Positions 33,543 through 42,357 of a stretch of DNA of 64,000 nt are shown here, in pieces. The stretch covers positions 186,001 to 250,000 of the forward strand of contig NZ_JALBYU010000001.1 in assembly GCF_029963765.1 (NCBI RefSeq), in the 5' to 3' direction. The number at the start of each line of letters is the position of its first letter. Position 1 is the first letter of the stretch. Origin of the DNA: Pseudomonas sp. UYIF39 (GTDB taxonomy: Bacteria; Pseudomonadota; Gammaproteobacteria; Pseudomonadales; Pseudomonadaceae). The notes beneath the pieces were generated by a model. That model saw nothing but the letters and a program-made list of their open reading frames with translations, was not told the origin of the DNA and searched no databases. The translations under genes were made by a program, and so were the position numbers.

Positions 33543-34418
33543 ATGCGCCTGCTCGCTGTGTTGATCAGTGCTGTGTTGCTGTGCTGCCAGGCAGTGCAGG
33601 CGCAGGTCCGTACCTATGACGAAATGATCGCCGCCGGGGAACTGAAAGTGGCGGTCTACAAGGACTTCGCCCCCTACAGTTTTGAAGGCGCCGGCCAGGC
33701 CCGTGGCGTTGACGTCGAACTTGCCGAGGCCTTGGCCAAGGCCCTCGGTGTGCGCCTGACGTTGATTTGGGCGCCGGCCGGCGAGAAGCTCGATGACGAC
33801 CTGCGCGATTACATCTGGCGCGCCAGTCAGTTGCACGATCTGCAACTGGCCGACCTGATGATGCGCGTGCCGTACGACCGCGACTACGCGCAGAAACGCA
33901 ATGAACTGGGTGAGCTGGAAAACGGCCATGTGGTGATGTTTGGGCCGTACCAGAACGAACAATGGCAGGTCGCCTATGACCGTCGCCGGCTGGAGTCGGT
34001 GGGCAGCGTCGCCGTGTTCGAGCACCACCCGATCGGCGTCGAAGTCGACAGCGTGCCGTCGTTCTACCTGACCTCGGTGTTCAGCGGCATGCTCGCCGCC
34101 AAAACCCACCACTATCCCGGTGTACCTCAAGCGTTCGCTGCCATGAAGGCCGGTGAAGTCGACGCGGTCATGGCCATGCGTGGCGAGATCGACTGGCAAG
34201 TTCACGAAGCCAACGATCCGCAAGTGGCTCTGGCGGAAAACGCCTACCCGAACATGGGCAAGCAACTCTGGGAGATCGGCATGGCGGTGCACGAAAGCAA
34301 CCGTCAACTGGCCTATGCCGTGGAAGAGGCATTGGAAGCCTTGATCCGCGAGGGCGCTGTCAAAACCATTTATGGCCATTACGGCCTGCGCTATGACGTG
34401 CCCGAGATGTATCAATAG
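33543..34418 (+). CDS. Quinoprotein-associated periplasmic solute-binding protein (MoxJ-like)
   Basis: Protein of 291 residues with a signal peptide (about 1-21, ending VQA) and an amino-acid-ABC type binding fold (GELKVAVYKDFAPYSFEGAG, GVDVELAEALAKALGVRL, DAVMAMRGEIDWQ). Homologues accompany methanol and ethanol quinoproteins (MoxJ family), where structural work on MxaJ suggests interaction with the dehydrogenase rather than solute uptake. It starts 3 bp after pedF and its stop codon shares a base with the GTG of the next gene. Confidence 0.85.
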   Translation: MRLLAVLISAVLLCCQAVQAQVRTYDEMIAAGELKVAVYKDFAPYSFEGAGQARGVDVELAEALAKALGVRLTLIWAPAGEKLDDDLRDYIWRASQLHDLQLADLMMRVPYDRDYAQKRNELGELENGHVVMFGPYQNEQWQVAYDRRRLESVGSVAVFEHHPIGVEVDSVPSFYLTSVFSGMLAAKTHHYPGVPQAFAAMKAGEVDAVMAMRGEIDWQVHEANDPQVALAENAYPNMGKQLWEIGMAVHESNRQLAYAVEEALEALIREGAVKTIYGHYGLRYDVPEMYQ

Positions 34419-35179
34419 TGAACTGGCGAGCGGCTTGTCTGTTGGCCTGTTGGTTACCCATCGCTGCGCACGCCGTGGACATCGACCCGGGCAAAGACCC
34501 AGTGCCCTCGGTGATGTGGGCCTTCTATCACAAGCAAATGCTCGGCGATGCGCCGTTCGTGTTCGACGAGCGGGTCAAGCTGCTGGCGCCGCCGTTCGCC
34601 GAAGACGCCCGGCAAGTACCGCTGGAAATCGATGCGCGAGCGTTCAAGGGCGAAGTGGTAAAAATCCTCGCCTGGGCAGAACTCAACCCTTTGCCGAAAA
34701 TCGTCGATTTCCAGCCGCTGGACCGGGTGCTGCCGTGGCTGTCGATCCGCATCCGTATCGAACAGGCCACGCCGTTGCGCGCGGCGGTACTGACCCGCGA
34801 TGGGGTCTGGCATGTCGGCTCGACGCTGATCGATGCGGCGGGCGGCGGTTGTACGGCGCCGAGTGTGGTGCGCACTCAGCCAGGCTGGGAAGAGCACATC
34901 GGCGAAGTGCTGGGCGGTCGTTATCCCCGTGGCGAATTCAGCCGCGTGCGCTTGCAGGTGGCGCACCCGATGGACAACGGCATGGTCAGCGGCATCCCGG
35001 AATTCTTCATCAACCATGCCGAACTGCGGGATCAGAACGATCAGCTGCTGGCCCGTCTGGAGCTGTTTCCCGCCGTCAGCGAAAACCCCAGCCTGGCCTT
35101 TGATATCGAAGGAGCAGGGCAGACGCGTCTGTTGCTACGCGACAACAGCGGCAATCAATTCGATGCGGCCATACCCTGA
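34418..35179 (+). CDS. Quinoprotein-associated SoxYZ-like carrier protein
   Basis: Periplasmic protein of 253 residues with a short signal peptide (about 1-19, ending AHA). The N-terminal half resembles SoxY, and the C-terminal half resembles SoxZ (VRLQVAHPMDNGM, IPEFFINHAELRDQ). In SoxY the substrate is carried on a C-terminal Cys in a GGCG motif; here the equivalent is AAGGGCTAPS at about residue 143, so a swinging Cys is retained mid-protein. This points to a sulfur or thioester carrier function tied to quinoprotein activity, not yet defined. The start is GTG in a TAGTG overlap. Confidence 0.84.
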   Translation: MNWRAACLLACWLPIAAHAVDIDPGKDPVPSVMWAFYHKQMLGDAPFVFDERVKLLAPPFAEDARQVPLEIDARAFKGEVVKILAWAELNPLPKIVDFQPLDRVLPWLSIRIRIEQATPLRAAVLTRDGVWHVGSTLIDAAGGGCTAPSVVRTQPGWEEHIGEVLGGRYPRGEFSRVRLQVAHPMDNGMVSGIPEFFINHAELRDQNDQLLARLELFPAVSENPSLAFDIEGAGQTRLLLRDNSGNQFDAAIP

Positions 35180-35195
35180 ACCAAAGGAGCGCGTG

Positions 35196-36134
35196 ATGCG
35201 CTGGATGCTGCTGTTGTTTATGAGCCTGAGCCTGCCGGCCCTGGCCGATCTCGACTACTCACTCAGGCCCCGGCAGATCGCGGAAGACACCTGGCTGCTG
35301 GAAGGCAGCACCGACAATTTCGCCAAGGCCAACGGCGGCAACATCGTCAACACGGCGTTCATCGTCACCGAGCAGGGGGTGGTGGTGATCGACACCGGGC
35401 CGTCGAAACGCTACGGCGAAGCGATGCGCAAGGCGATTGCCTCGATCACCGACAAACCGGTGATCGAGGTGCTGCTGACCCATCATCATCCTGATCATGT
35501 GCTCGGCAACCAGGCCTTCAGTGACGTGCCGATTGGTGCGCTGGCCGGCACTACTGAGCTGCTGCATCAGCAGGGCGATGCCATGGCCGAGAACATGTAT
35601 CGCCTGGTGGGCGACTGGATGCGCGGCACTGAAGTGGTGTTGCCGACAGAGACGCTGATACCTGGCGTGCGAAGTTTTGGGAATCACGATTTGCGCCTGC
35701 TGAGCCTGGGTGGGCACACCGGTGCGGATCTGGCTATTCTCGACCAGAAAACCGGCGTGCTGTTTGCCGGGGACCTGGTGTTTTACCAGCGGGCACTGAC
35801 CACGCCCAACAGCCCGGGGCTGGCGGTGTGGCTGGCGGACATCGCCACCCTTCAAGGCTTGCCGTGGACGCTGATCGTCCCCGGTCACGGCCCCGTGGCC
35901 AGCGATCAACAACCCTTCGAGCAAATGCGTGACTACCTGAGCTGGCTCGATCAGCTTATGCGCGATGGCGCCGCCAATGGCAGCGACATGGCCGAGATGA
36001 TCCGCAGCCCCATTCCCGAACGGTTTGCCGGGATCACGCTGAGCCGTTACGAGTTGATCCGCAGCGTCAGCCATTTGTATCCCCGCTATGAGCGCGCACA
36101 GATGCCCCGGATCGATTCCGCCGCGAACAAATGA
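35196..36134 (+). CDS. Quinoprotein-relay-system MBL-fold hydrolase
   Basis: Secreted metallo-beta-lactamase-fold enzyme of 312 residues: signal peptide (about 1-17), then metal ligands in LLTHHHPDHVLGN (HxHxDH), LGGHTGADLAIL, FAGDLVFYQRALTTP and VPGHGPVASD. It is related to SoxH, and together with the SoxYZ-like protein upstream suggests that a thiol-bound intermediate is hydrolysed in the periplasm. The ATG at 35196 has AGGAG 7 bases upstream. Last gene of the pedF operon, followed by an inverted REP pair. Confidence 0.86.
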   Translation: MRWMLLLFMSLSLPALADLDYSLRPRQIAEDTWLLEGSTDNFAKANGGNIVNTAFIVTEQGVVVIDTGPSKRYGEAMRKAIASITDKPVIEVLLTHHHPDHVLGNQAFSDVPIGALAGTTELLHQQGDAMAENMYRLVGDWMRGTEVVLPTETLIPGVRSFGNHDLRLLSLGGHTGADLAILDQKTGVLFAGDLVFYQRALTTPNSPGLAVWLADIATLQGLPWTLIVPGHGPVASDQQPFEQMRDYLSWLDQLMRDGAANGSDMAEMIRSPIPERFAGITLSRYELIRSVSHLYPRYERAQMPRIDSAANK

Positions 36135-36146
36135 CCCACACAAATC

Positions 36147-36243
36147 CCCTGTGGGAGCGAGCTTGCTCGCGATAGCGGTCTGACAGTCGACATCAATGTT
36201 GAATGTACTGGCCTTATCGCGAGCAAGCTCGCTCCCACAGGGA
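36147..36243. repeat. Inverted REP pair after MBL gene
   Basis: 28-base arms (36147-36174 and 36216-36243) built on GTGGGAGCGAGCTTGCTCGC. It separates the pedF operon from the alcohol dehydrogenase gene and likely ends the upstream transcript. Confidence 0.9.
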
Positions 36244-36288
36244 ATCGGTGTGGACCACAGTATTGATGATGTTCGTCTTTTCCGACCC

Positions 36289-36304
36289 GGTACTAAGGAA
36301 CTAG
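36289..36304. promoter_or_regulatory. Shared ped/pqq element, site 4
   Basis: GGTACTAAGGAACTAG, ending 107 bp before the alcohol dehydrogenase start. AAGGAACTAG is identical to site 3. Confidence 0.65.
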
Positions 36305-36385
36305 CAATCTCAGCACTGCGGGCAATTGTTCCAAGGGCGGCGGCGCCCAAGAATCTGCACCAGACCGGGAAAATTTTCCGGGTAT

Positions 36386-36393
36386 AACAAAAA
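36386..36393 (+). promoter_or_regulatory. Candidate Crc/Hfq site in the alcohol dehydrogenase leader
   Basis: AACAAAAA fits the AAnAAnAA catabolite-repression signal of pseudomonads and ends 17 bases before the ATG at 36411, overlapping the ribosome-binding region (AGAGG at 36398-36402). Confidence 0.45.
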
Positions 36394-36410
36394 CTGCAGA
36401 GGTAGCCGTC

Positions 36411-38189
36411 ATGACCCAACCCGCACGTCGCCAACCCTTCGTCTTGAGCGTGCTGCTCAGTGCCATGCTGTTGTCCGGCACCGCGCTGGCCGGCGTCACC
36501 GATCAAGACATCCTCCAGGACCCCAAGAACCCGGAGCAGATCGTCACCAACGGTCTGGGCGTCCAGGGTCAACGCTACAGCCCGCTGGACACGCTCAACG
36601 TCAACAACGTGAAGGATTTGCGGCCGGTCTGGGCATTCTCCTTCGGCGGTGAAAAACAACGCGGTCAGCAAGCACAGCCGATGATCAAGGACGGCGTGAT
36701 GTACATGACCGGATCCTACTCGCGGGTGTTTGCGGTGGATGCGCGCACCGGCAAGAAGCTCTGGCAATACGATGCGCGCCTGCCCGATGACATCCGTCCT
36801 TGCTGCGACGTGATCAACCGTGGTGTTGCGCTGTACGGCGACCTGGTGTTCTTCGGCACCCTCGATGCCAAGCTTGTGGCCTTGAACAAAGACACCGGCA
36901 AGGTTGTCTGGAGCAAGAAAGTCGCCGACCACAAGGAAGGCTATTCCATCAGCGCCGCGCCGTTGGTGATCAACGGCAAACTGATCACCGGTGTTGCCGG
37001 TGGCGAGTTCGGGGTGGTCGGCAAGATCGAAGCCTACGACCCGAAAAACGGCGACCTGCTGTGGACCCGGCCCACCGTCGAAGGCCACATGGGCTACACC
37101 TACAAGGACGGTAAAGCGATAGAGAACGGTATCTCCGGCGGTGAAGCGGGCAAGACCTGGCCCGGCGATCTGTGGAAAACCGGTGGCGCTGCCCCTTGGC
37201 TCGGTGGTTACTACGACCCGGAAACCAATCTGCTGCTGTTCGGCACCGGCAACCCGGCGCCGTGGAACTCGCACCTGCGTCCTGGCGACAACCTCTACTC
37301 GTCGTCGCGTCTGGCGCTCAACCCGGACGACGGCACCATCAAGTGGCACTTCCAGAGCACGCCTCACGACGGCTGGGACTATGACGGCGTAAACGAGCTG
37401 GTCTCGTTCAACTACACCGAAGGCGGCAAAGAGATCAAAGCCGCCGCGACCGCTGACCGTAATGGTTTCTTCTACGTGCTGGACCGCACCAACGGCAAAT
37501 TCATTCGCGGCTTCCCGTTCGTGGACAAGATCACCTGGGCCACAGGGCTCGATAAAGACGGTCGGCCGATCTACAACGAAGCCAGCCGTCCAGGTGCGCC
37601 CGGCACCGAAGCCAAAGGCAGTTCGGTATTCGTAGCACCGGCATTCCTCGGCGCGAAAAACTGGATGCCGATGGCCTACAACAAGGACACCGGGCTGTTC
37701 TACGTGCCGTCCAACGAATGGGGCATGGACATCTGGAACGAAGGCATCGCCTACAAGAAAGGCGCGGCGTTCCTGGGTGCCGGTTTCACCATCAAACCAT
37801 TGAATGAAGACTACATCGGCGTGTTGCGCGCCATTGACCCGAAAACCGGCAAGGAAGTCTGGCGCCACAAGAACTACGCGCCACTGTGGGGCGGCGTGCT
37901 GACCACCAAGGGCAACCTGGTATTCACCGGTACGCCGGAAGGTTTCCTGCAGGCGTTCAATGCCAAGACCGGCGAGAAAGTCTGGGAATTCCAGACCGGC
38001 TCCGGCGTACTCGGCTCGCCTGTGACGTGGGAAATGGACGGCGAACAGTACGTTTCGGTCCTCTCCGGTTGGGGTGGCGCTGTTCCGCTGTGGGGCGGCG
38101 AAGTGGCCAAGCGCATCAAGGACTTCAACCAGGGCGGCATGCTCTGGACCTTCAAGCTGCCCAAAGACCTTGTGGTGGCGAAGCACTAA
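36411..38189 (+). CDS. pedH: PQQ-dependent alcohol dehydrogenase, lanthanide (PedH) type
   Basis: Periplasmic quinoprotein of 592 residues: signal peptide (about 1-27, ending ALA) and an eight-bladed propeller with repeated W-docking motifs ([26 protein letters not shown]). A vicinal disulfide pair lies in DIRPCCDVI. The catalytic Asp is D323 in HDGWDYDG and a second acid, D325, sits two residues later. That extra Asp is the mark of rare-earth-dependent enzymes (XoxF, PedH); calcium enzymes have Ala or Ser there. It oxidises primary alcohols and aldehydes and reduces cytochrome c550. Confidence 0.92.
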   Translation: MTQPARRQPFVLSVLLSAMLLSGTALAGVTDQDILQDPKNPEQIVTNGLGVQGQRYSPLDTLNVNNVKDLRPVWAFSFGGEKQRGQQAQPMIKDGVMYMTGSYSRVFAVDARTGKKLWQYDARLPDDIRPCCDVINRGVALYGDLVFFGTLDAKLVALNKDTGKVVWSKKVADHKEGYSISAAPLVINGKLITGVAGGEFGVVGKIEAYDPKNGDLLWTRPTVEGHMGYTYKDGKAIENGISGGEAGKTWPGDLWKTGGAAPWLGGYYDPETNLLLFGTGNPAPWNSHLRPGDNLYSSSRLALNPDDGTIKWHFQSTPHDGWDYDGVNELVSFNYTEGGKEIKAAATADRNGFFYVLDRTNGKFIRGFPFVDKITWATGLDKDGRPIYNEASRPGAPGTEAKGSSVFVAPAFLGAKNWMPMAYNKDTGLFYVPSNEWGMDIWNEGIAYKKGAAFLGAGFTIKPLNEDYIGVLRAIDPKTGKEVWRHKNYAPLWGGVLTTKGNLVFTGTPEGFLQAFNAKTGEKVWEFQTGSGVLGSPVTWEMDGEQYVSVLSGWGGAVPLWGGEVAKRIKDFNQGGMLWTFKLPKDLVVAKH

Positions 38190-38209
38190 CCCTGAATCCA
38201 CCGCATAAC

Positions 38210-38305
38210 CCCTGTAGGAGTGAGCCAGCTCGCGATAGCGGACTTCCAGTCAAAAGTGATGCTGACTGACACTCCGTCGTCGCGAGCAGGCTCACTCCTA
38301 CAGGG
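38210..38305. repeat. Inverted REP-like pair after pedH
   Basis: 26-base arms (38210-38235 and 38280-38305, CCCTGTAGGAGTGAGCC...) with one mismatch. Its TGTAGGAGTGAGC core differs from the TGTGGGAGCGAGC class at 36147, so two REP subfamilies are used within 2 kb. Confidence 0.85.
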
Positions 38306-38336
38306 AGATTCGCCACAGATAGATTCGCGATCATCT

Positions 38337-38352
38337 ACTACCAAATAACGAG
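38337..38352. promoter_or_regulatory. Shared ped/pqq element, site 5
   Basis: ACTACCAAATAACGAG, ending 102 bp before the aldehyde dehydrogenase start. The left half is identical to site 3; the right half is weaker. Confidence 0.55.
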
Positions 38353-38453
38353 AGTCCTCCTGCCAACGGCGCATTCGTCTGACGCGCGGGGCTCTCTACT
38401 ATCGGTTCATCGCCTGTTTGCCCGACAGGCATCGACCCAGACAGAGGCCCACC

Positions 38454-39974
38454 ATGATCTACGCACAACCTGGTACACCTGGCGCCGTCGTTACGTTCAA
38501 ACCGCGCTACGGCAATTTCATCGGCGGAGAGTTCGTCGCCCCGGTCAATGGTGAGTACTTCACCAATACTTCGCCGGTCACCGGCGAAGTGATCGCCGAA
38601 TTCCCTCGCTCCAGCGCCGCCGACATCGAAAAAGCCCTCGACGCGGCGCATGCTGCGGCTGACGCCTGGGGCAAGACCTCGGCGCAGGACCGCTCGCTGG
38701 TGCTGCTGAAAATCGCCGACCGCATCGAGCAGAACCTGGAAATCCTCGCCGTCACCGAATCCTGGGACAACGGAAAAGCTGTGCGCGAAACCCTCAACGC
38801 CGACGTGCCACTGGCTGCCGACCATTTCCGTTACTTCGCCGGGTGCATCCGCGCTCAAGAGGGCGGTGCCGCCGAGATCAACGAGCTGACCACGGCTTAT
38901 CACTTCCACGAGCCATTGGGCGTGGTCGGACAGATCATTCCGTGGAACTTCCCGCTGCTGATGGCCGCCTGGAAACTCGCCCCGGCCCTGGCCGCCGGTA
39001 ACTGCGTGGTACTCAAACCCGCCGAACAGACGCCGCTGTCGATCATGGTCTTCGCTGAGCTGATCGCCGATTTGCTGCCGGCCGGTGTGCTGAACATCGT
39101 CCAGGGCTTCGGTCGCGAAGCGGGTGAGGCGCTGGCCACCAGCAAGCGCATCGCCAAGATCGCCTTCACCGGTTCCACCCCGATTGGCGCGCACATCATG
39201 AAATGCGCCGCCGAGAACATCATTCCGAGCACTGTCGAACTGGGCGGCAAGTCGCCGAACATCTTCTTCGAAGACATCATGCAAGCCGAGCCGCAGTTCA
39301 TCGAGAAAGCCGCTGAAGGTTTGGTGTTGGCGTTCTTCAACCAGGGCGAAGTATGCACCTGTCCTTCGCGAGCGCTGGTGCAGGAGTCGATCTACGACGA
39401 TTTCATGAAAGTGGTGATGCAGAAGATCGTCAAGATCAAGCGCGGCAACCCGCTGGACACTGAAACCATGGTCGGCGCCCAGGCGTCCGAACAGCAATAC
39501 GACAAGATCCTCTCGTACCTGAAAATCGCCCAGGAAGAGGGCGCCGAGTTGCTCGCCGGCGGCGCGGTCGAGCGTCTTGAGGGCGACTTGTCGACGGGTT
39601 ATTACATCCAGCCGACCCTGCTCAAGGGCCACAACAAAATGCGTGTGTTCCAGGAAGAAATCTTCGGCCCGGTGGTGGGTATCACCACCTTCAAGGACGA
39701 AGCCGAAGCCCTGGCGATTGCCAACGACAGCGAGTTCGGTCTCGGCGCCGGCCTGTGGACCCGCGACATCAACCGTGCCTACCGCATGGGCCGGGCGATC
39801 AAGGCCGGGCGTGTCTGGACCAACTGCTACCACCTGTACCCGGCCCACGCCGCGTTCGGTGGCTACAAGAAATCTGGTGTCGGCCGTGAAAACCACAAGA
39901 TGATGCTCGACCACTATCAGCAGACCAAAAACCTGCTGGTGAGCTACGACATCAATCCAATGGGGTTCTTCTAA
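38454..39974 (+). CDS. exaC: NAD-dependent aldehyde dehydrogenase (ExaC/PedI)
   Basis: Cytoplasmic enzyme of 506 residues that oxidises acetaldehyde and other aldehydes from alcohol breakdown. Motifs: [33 protein letters not shown] (general-base Glu) and [14 protein letters not shown] with the catalytic Cys; the C-terminus has [14 protein letters not shown]. The ATG at 38454 ([10 protein letters not shown]) matches the exaC family start and has AGAGG upstream. It has its own promoter with element 5 and is followed by a hairpin and pqqA. Confidence 0.94.
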   Translation: MIYAQPGTPGAVVTFKPRYGNFIGGEFVAPVNGEYFTNTSPVTGEVIAEFPRSSAADIEKALDAAHAAADAWGKTSAQDRSLVLLKIADRIEQNLEILAVTESWDNGKAVRETLNADVPLAADHFRYFAGCIRAQEGGAAEINELTTAYHFHEPLGVVGQIIPWNFPLLMAAWKLAPALAAGNCVVLKPAEQTPLSIMVFAELIADLLPAGVLNIVQGFGREAGEALATSKRIAKIAFTGSTPIGAHIMKCAAENIIPSTVELGGKSPNIFFEDIMQAEPQFIEKAAEGLVLAFFNQGEVCTCPSRALVQESIYDDFMKVVMQKIVKIKRGNPLDTETMVGAQASEQQYDKILSYLKIAQEEGAELLAGGAVERLEGDLSTGYYIQPTLLKGHNKMRVFQEEIFGPVVGITTFKDEAEALAIANDSEFGLGAGLWTRDINRAYRMGRAIKAGRVWTNCYHLYPAHAAFGGYKKSGVGRENHKMMLDHYQQTKNLLVSYDINPMGFF

Positions 39975-39998
39975 CCTCCGCAAGAACACTGAAGAACC

Positions 39999-40022
39999 TG
40001 TGGGAGCAAGCTCGCTCCCACA
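39999..40022. terminator. Single REP hairpin after exaC
   Basis: TGTGGGAGC / GCTCCCACA arms with a 6-base loop, followed by TTGGTTTT. A lone REP half-unit that can end the exaC transcript. Confidence 0.65.
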
Positions 40023-40058
40023 TTGGTTTTGTGTGTTTGTGAAGATCGCCGCACACCC

Positions 40059-40074
40059 CCTACCAATGCACGCC
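40059..40074. promoter_or_regulatory. Shared ped/pqq element, site 6
   Basis: CCTACCAATGCACGCC, ending 93 bp before pqqA. It keeps the CTACCAA half but has lost the right half, so it is the weakest of the six spaced copies. Confidence 0.4.
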
Positions 40075-40166
40075 GCCACCTCGTTCGAAAGTAGCATTCG
40101 GGTGCCTGGCGCCCCGTGCATTAATGGCTTTACCGGAATCGTCCGGCACAAGAAGAGGATTGACCC

Positions 40167-40238
40167 ATGTGGACTAAACCCGCGTTTACCGATCTGCGCA
40201 TTGGCTTCGAAGTGACGATGTATTTCGCCAACCGTTGA
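40167..40238 (+). CDS. pqqA: PQQ precursor peptide PqqA
   Basis: Peptide of 23 residues starting [17 protein letters not shown] and ending MYFANR. Glu15 and Tyr19, separated by three residues in the E-V-T-M-Y core, are the residues PqqE crosslinks to start PQQ synthesis. An AAGAGG ribosome site lies upstream. It is the first gene of pqqABCDE, with 55 bp to pqqB. This gene is too short for most gene finders. Confidence 0.95.
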   Translation: MWTKPAFTDLRIGFEVTMYFANR

Positions 40239-40293
40239 TTGTTCACCCGGCCAGCCGACGCGTTGGCCGGGCCTGCCTTCTGGAGCATTGCCC

Positions 40294-41208
40294 ATGCACA
40301 TTCGCGTTCTCGGATCCGCCGCTGGCGGTGGTTTTCCGCAATGGAATTGCAACTGCCGTCAGTGCGCCGCGATGCGCAATGGCAGCCTGCGGGCCCAACG
40401 GCGCACACAATCCTCGATTGCCCTGAGCGACAACGATGTGGATTGGGTGCTGTGCAATGCTTCACCGGACATTCGCGCGCAACTCGAGAGTTTCGCGTCG
40501 CTGCAACCGGCGCGCCGGGTGCGTGACACGGCGATTGCCGGCGTCGTCCTGTTGGACAGCCAGATCGACCATTGCACCGGCCTGTTGAGTCTGCGCGAAG
40601 GTTGCCCGCATCAGGTCTGGTGCACCGAACGGGTTCATGAAGACCTGAGCAGCGGCTTCCCGTTATTCACCATGCTCAAGCACTGGAACGGCGGGCTGCA
40701 GTGGCAACCGATCGGGCTCGATCGCGAGCCCTTCAGCATTCCGGCTTGCGCGCACCTGAGATTTCGCGCGATCCCCTTGGTCAGCAACGCACCACCGTAT
40801 TCGCCCAATCGCGGCAATCCGCAGCCGGGCGACACCATCGGCTTGTTTATCGAAGATCGGCGCAGCGGTGCTTCGCTGTTCTACGCGCCGGGCCTGGGAC
40901 AGGTAGACGACGAGGTTCTGAGCTGGATGCAACGCGCCGATTGCCTGTTGCTGGACGGCACCTTGTGGCGCGATGACGAGATGCGAGTCTGCGAAGTCGG
41001 CCAGAACCTGGGTCGTGAAATGGGTCACCTGTCGCAAAGCGGCCCTGGCGGCATGCTCGAAATCCTTGAAGGCTTCACCCGCCAGCGCAAGGTGCTGATC
41101 CACATCAACAACACCAACCCGATCCTCGATGAAGACTCGGCCGAGCGAGCGCTGCTGGAGCGGCGCGGGATTGAAGTGGCTTATGACGGCATGAGTATTG
41201 AGCTGTAG
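40294..41208 (+). CDS. pqqB: PQQ biosynthesis protein PqqB
   Basis: Metallo-beta-lactamase-fold protein of 304 residues, a metal-dependent hydroxylase acting on the tyrosine part of the PQQ precursor. Family motifs: [21 protein letters not shown] at the start, [27 protein letters not shown] and [13 protein letters not shown]. The ATG at 40294 has TGGAG upstream; a TTG six bases earlier is in frame. Confidence 0.95.
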   Translation: MHIRVLGSAAGGGFPQWNCNCRQCAAMRNGSLRAQRRTQSSIALSDNDVDWVLCNASPDIRAQLESFASLQPARRVRDTAIAGVVLLDSQIDHCTGLLSLREGCPHQVWCTERVHEDLSSGFPLFTMLKHWNGGLQWQPIGLDREPFSIPACAHLRFRAIPLVSNAPPYSPNRGNPQPGDTIGLFIEDRRSGASLFYAPGLGQVDDEVLSWMQRADCLLLDGTLWRDDEMRVCEVGQNLGREMGHLSQSGPGGMLEILEGFTRQRKVLIHINNTNPILDEDSAERALLERRGIEVAYDGMSIEL

Positions 41209-41213
41209 CGGAG

Positions 41214-41300
41214 GGCCTCATCGCGAGCAAGCTCGCTCCCACAGGGGATCTGTTGCGAACTTGAGTCCCCTGTGGGAGCGAGCTTGCTCGCGATGAGGCC
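41214..41300. repeat. Inverted REP pair inside the pqq operon
   Basis: Perfect 35-base arms (41214-41248 and 41266-41300) with a 17-bp loop, beginning 6 bp after the pqqB stop and 36 bp before pqqC. It is able to form a very stable RNA hairpin in the middle of the operon. Confidence 0.92.
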
Positions 41301-41335
41301 AGACCAGACACAGCAGAGCTTCCAGGAGAACCGCA

Positions 41336-42088
41336 ATGACCAGCACCCCAATGACCCCAGCCGAATTCGAAGCAGCCCTGCGCGCCAAAGGCGCCTATTA
41401 CCACATCCATCATCCGTTCCACCAAGCCATGTACGCCGGCCGATCAACCCGCGAGCAGATTCAAGGCTGGGTCGCCAATCGCTTCTATTACCAGGTGAAC
41501 ATCCCCCTGAAAGACGCGGCGATTCTCGCCAACTGCCCGGACCGCGACATGCGCCGTGAATGGTTGCAACGGATACTCGATCACGACGGCGCGCCCGGCA
41601 GCGAAGGCGGGATCGAAGCCTGGCTGCGGCTGGGCGAAGCGGTGGGGCTGGATCGCGAGCAAATCCTCTCGCAGGAACTGGTGCTGCCCGGTGTCCGTTT
41701 CGCCGTGGACGCCTACGTCAATTTCGCCCGTCGCGCCTGTTGGCAGGAAGCCGCCAGCAGTTCGCTGACCGAACTGTTTGCGCCACAGATCCACCAATCC
41801 CGGCTCGATGCCTGGCCGGCCCATTACCCGTGGATCGACGTCGGCGGTTACGACTATTTCCGGACTCGCCTGAGTCAGGCGCGACGGGATGTCGAGCATG
41901 GCTTGCGCATCACCCTGGCGCACTACGTCACGGTCGAAGGCCAGCAACGCATGCTGGAAATCCTGCAGTTCAAACTTGACGTGCTGTGGAGCATGCTCGA
42001 CGCCATGAGCATGGCCTACGAGCTGGAGCGCCCGCCGTATCACACCGTCACCACCGAGAACGTCTGGCACCGGGGGATTGCCCTGTGA
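41336..42088 (+). CDS. pqqC: PQQ synthase PqqC
   Basis: Helical oxidase of 250 residues that performs the last step of PQQ formation (ring closure and oxidation with O2, without a cofactor). Family motifs: [38 protein letters not shown] and [19 protein letters not shown]. The stop overlaps the GTG start of pqqD. A REP hairpin separates it from pqqB. Confidence 0.95.
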   Translation: MTSTPMTPAEFEAALRAKGAYYHIHHPFHQAMYAGRSTREQIQGWVANRFYYQVNIPLKDAAILANCPDRDMRREWLQRILDHDGAPGSEGGIEAWLRLGEAVGLDREQILSQELVLPGVRFAVDAYVNFARRACWQEAASSSLTELFAPQIHQSRLDAWPAHYPWIDVGGYDYFRTRLSQARRDVEHGLRITLAHYVTVEGQQRMLEILQFKLDVLWSMLDAMSMAYELERPPYHTVTTENVWHRGIAL

Positions 42089-42357
42089 GCCTGATCCACC
42101 GCGAGCAATCACCGTCACTGCGTCAGGGTTTTCGTCTGCAATGGGAACCTCGTCAGGACTGTCACGTGCTGCTGTACCCCGAAGGCATGATCAAACTCAA
42201 CGTCAGTGCCGGGCAGATCCTTGATCTGGTAGACGGCCAGCGCAGCGTTGCGGCGATCATTGATCGACTGTCTGAGAGTTTCCCCGGCGTACCGGGGATC
42301 GACGAAGATGTGCTGGCGTTTCTGGAGGTGGCCCATGCTCAATTCTGGATCGAGTGA
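42085..42357 (+). CDS. pqqD: PqqA-binding chaperone PqqD
   Basis: Protein of 90 residues of the peptide-recognition (RRE) fold, which presents PqqA to PqqE. Visible motifs: [38 protein letters not shown] and the helix [15 protein letters not shown]. The GTG start overlaps the pqqC stop (GTGA) and its 3' end overlaps pqqE by 23 bp, so the three genes are translationally coupled. Confidence 0.94.
   Translation: MSLIHREQSPSLRQGFRLQWEPRQDCHVLLYPEGMIKLNVSAGQILDLVDGQRSVAAIIDRLSESFPGVPGIDEDVLAFLEVAHAQFWIE

Noticed and set aside
36147..36243. Possible CRISPR-like repeats
   Set aside because: Copies are few, inverted instead of direct, scattered over the window and without regular spacers or cas genes; they are REP elements.
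35259..38201. 980-codon open frame on the minus strand opposite the MBL gene and pedH
   Set aside because: Antisense shadow; it crosses REP repeats and two unrelated genes and shows no domain.
38331..40352. 673-codon minus-strand frame opposite exaC and pqqA
   Set aside because: Antisense shadow; exaC and pqqA on the other strand are certain.
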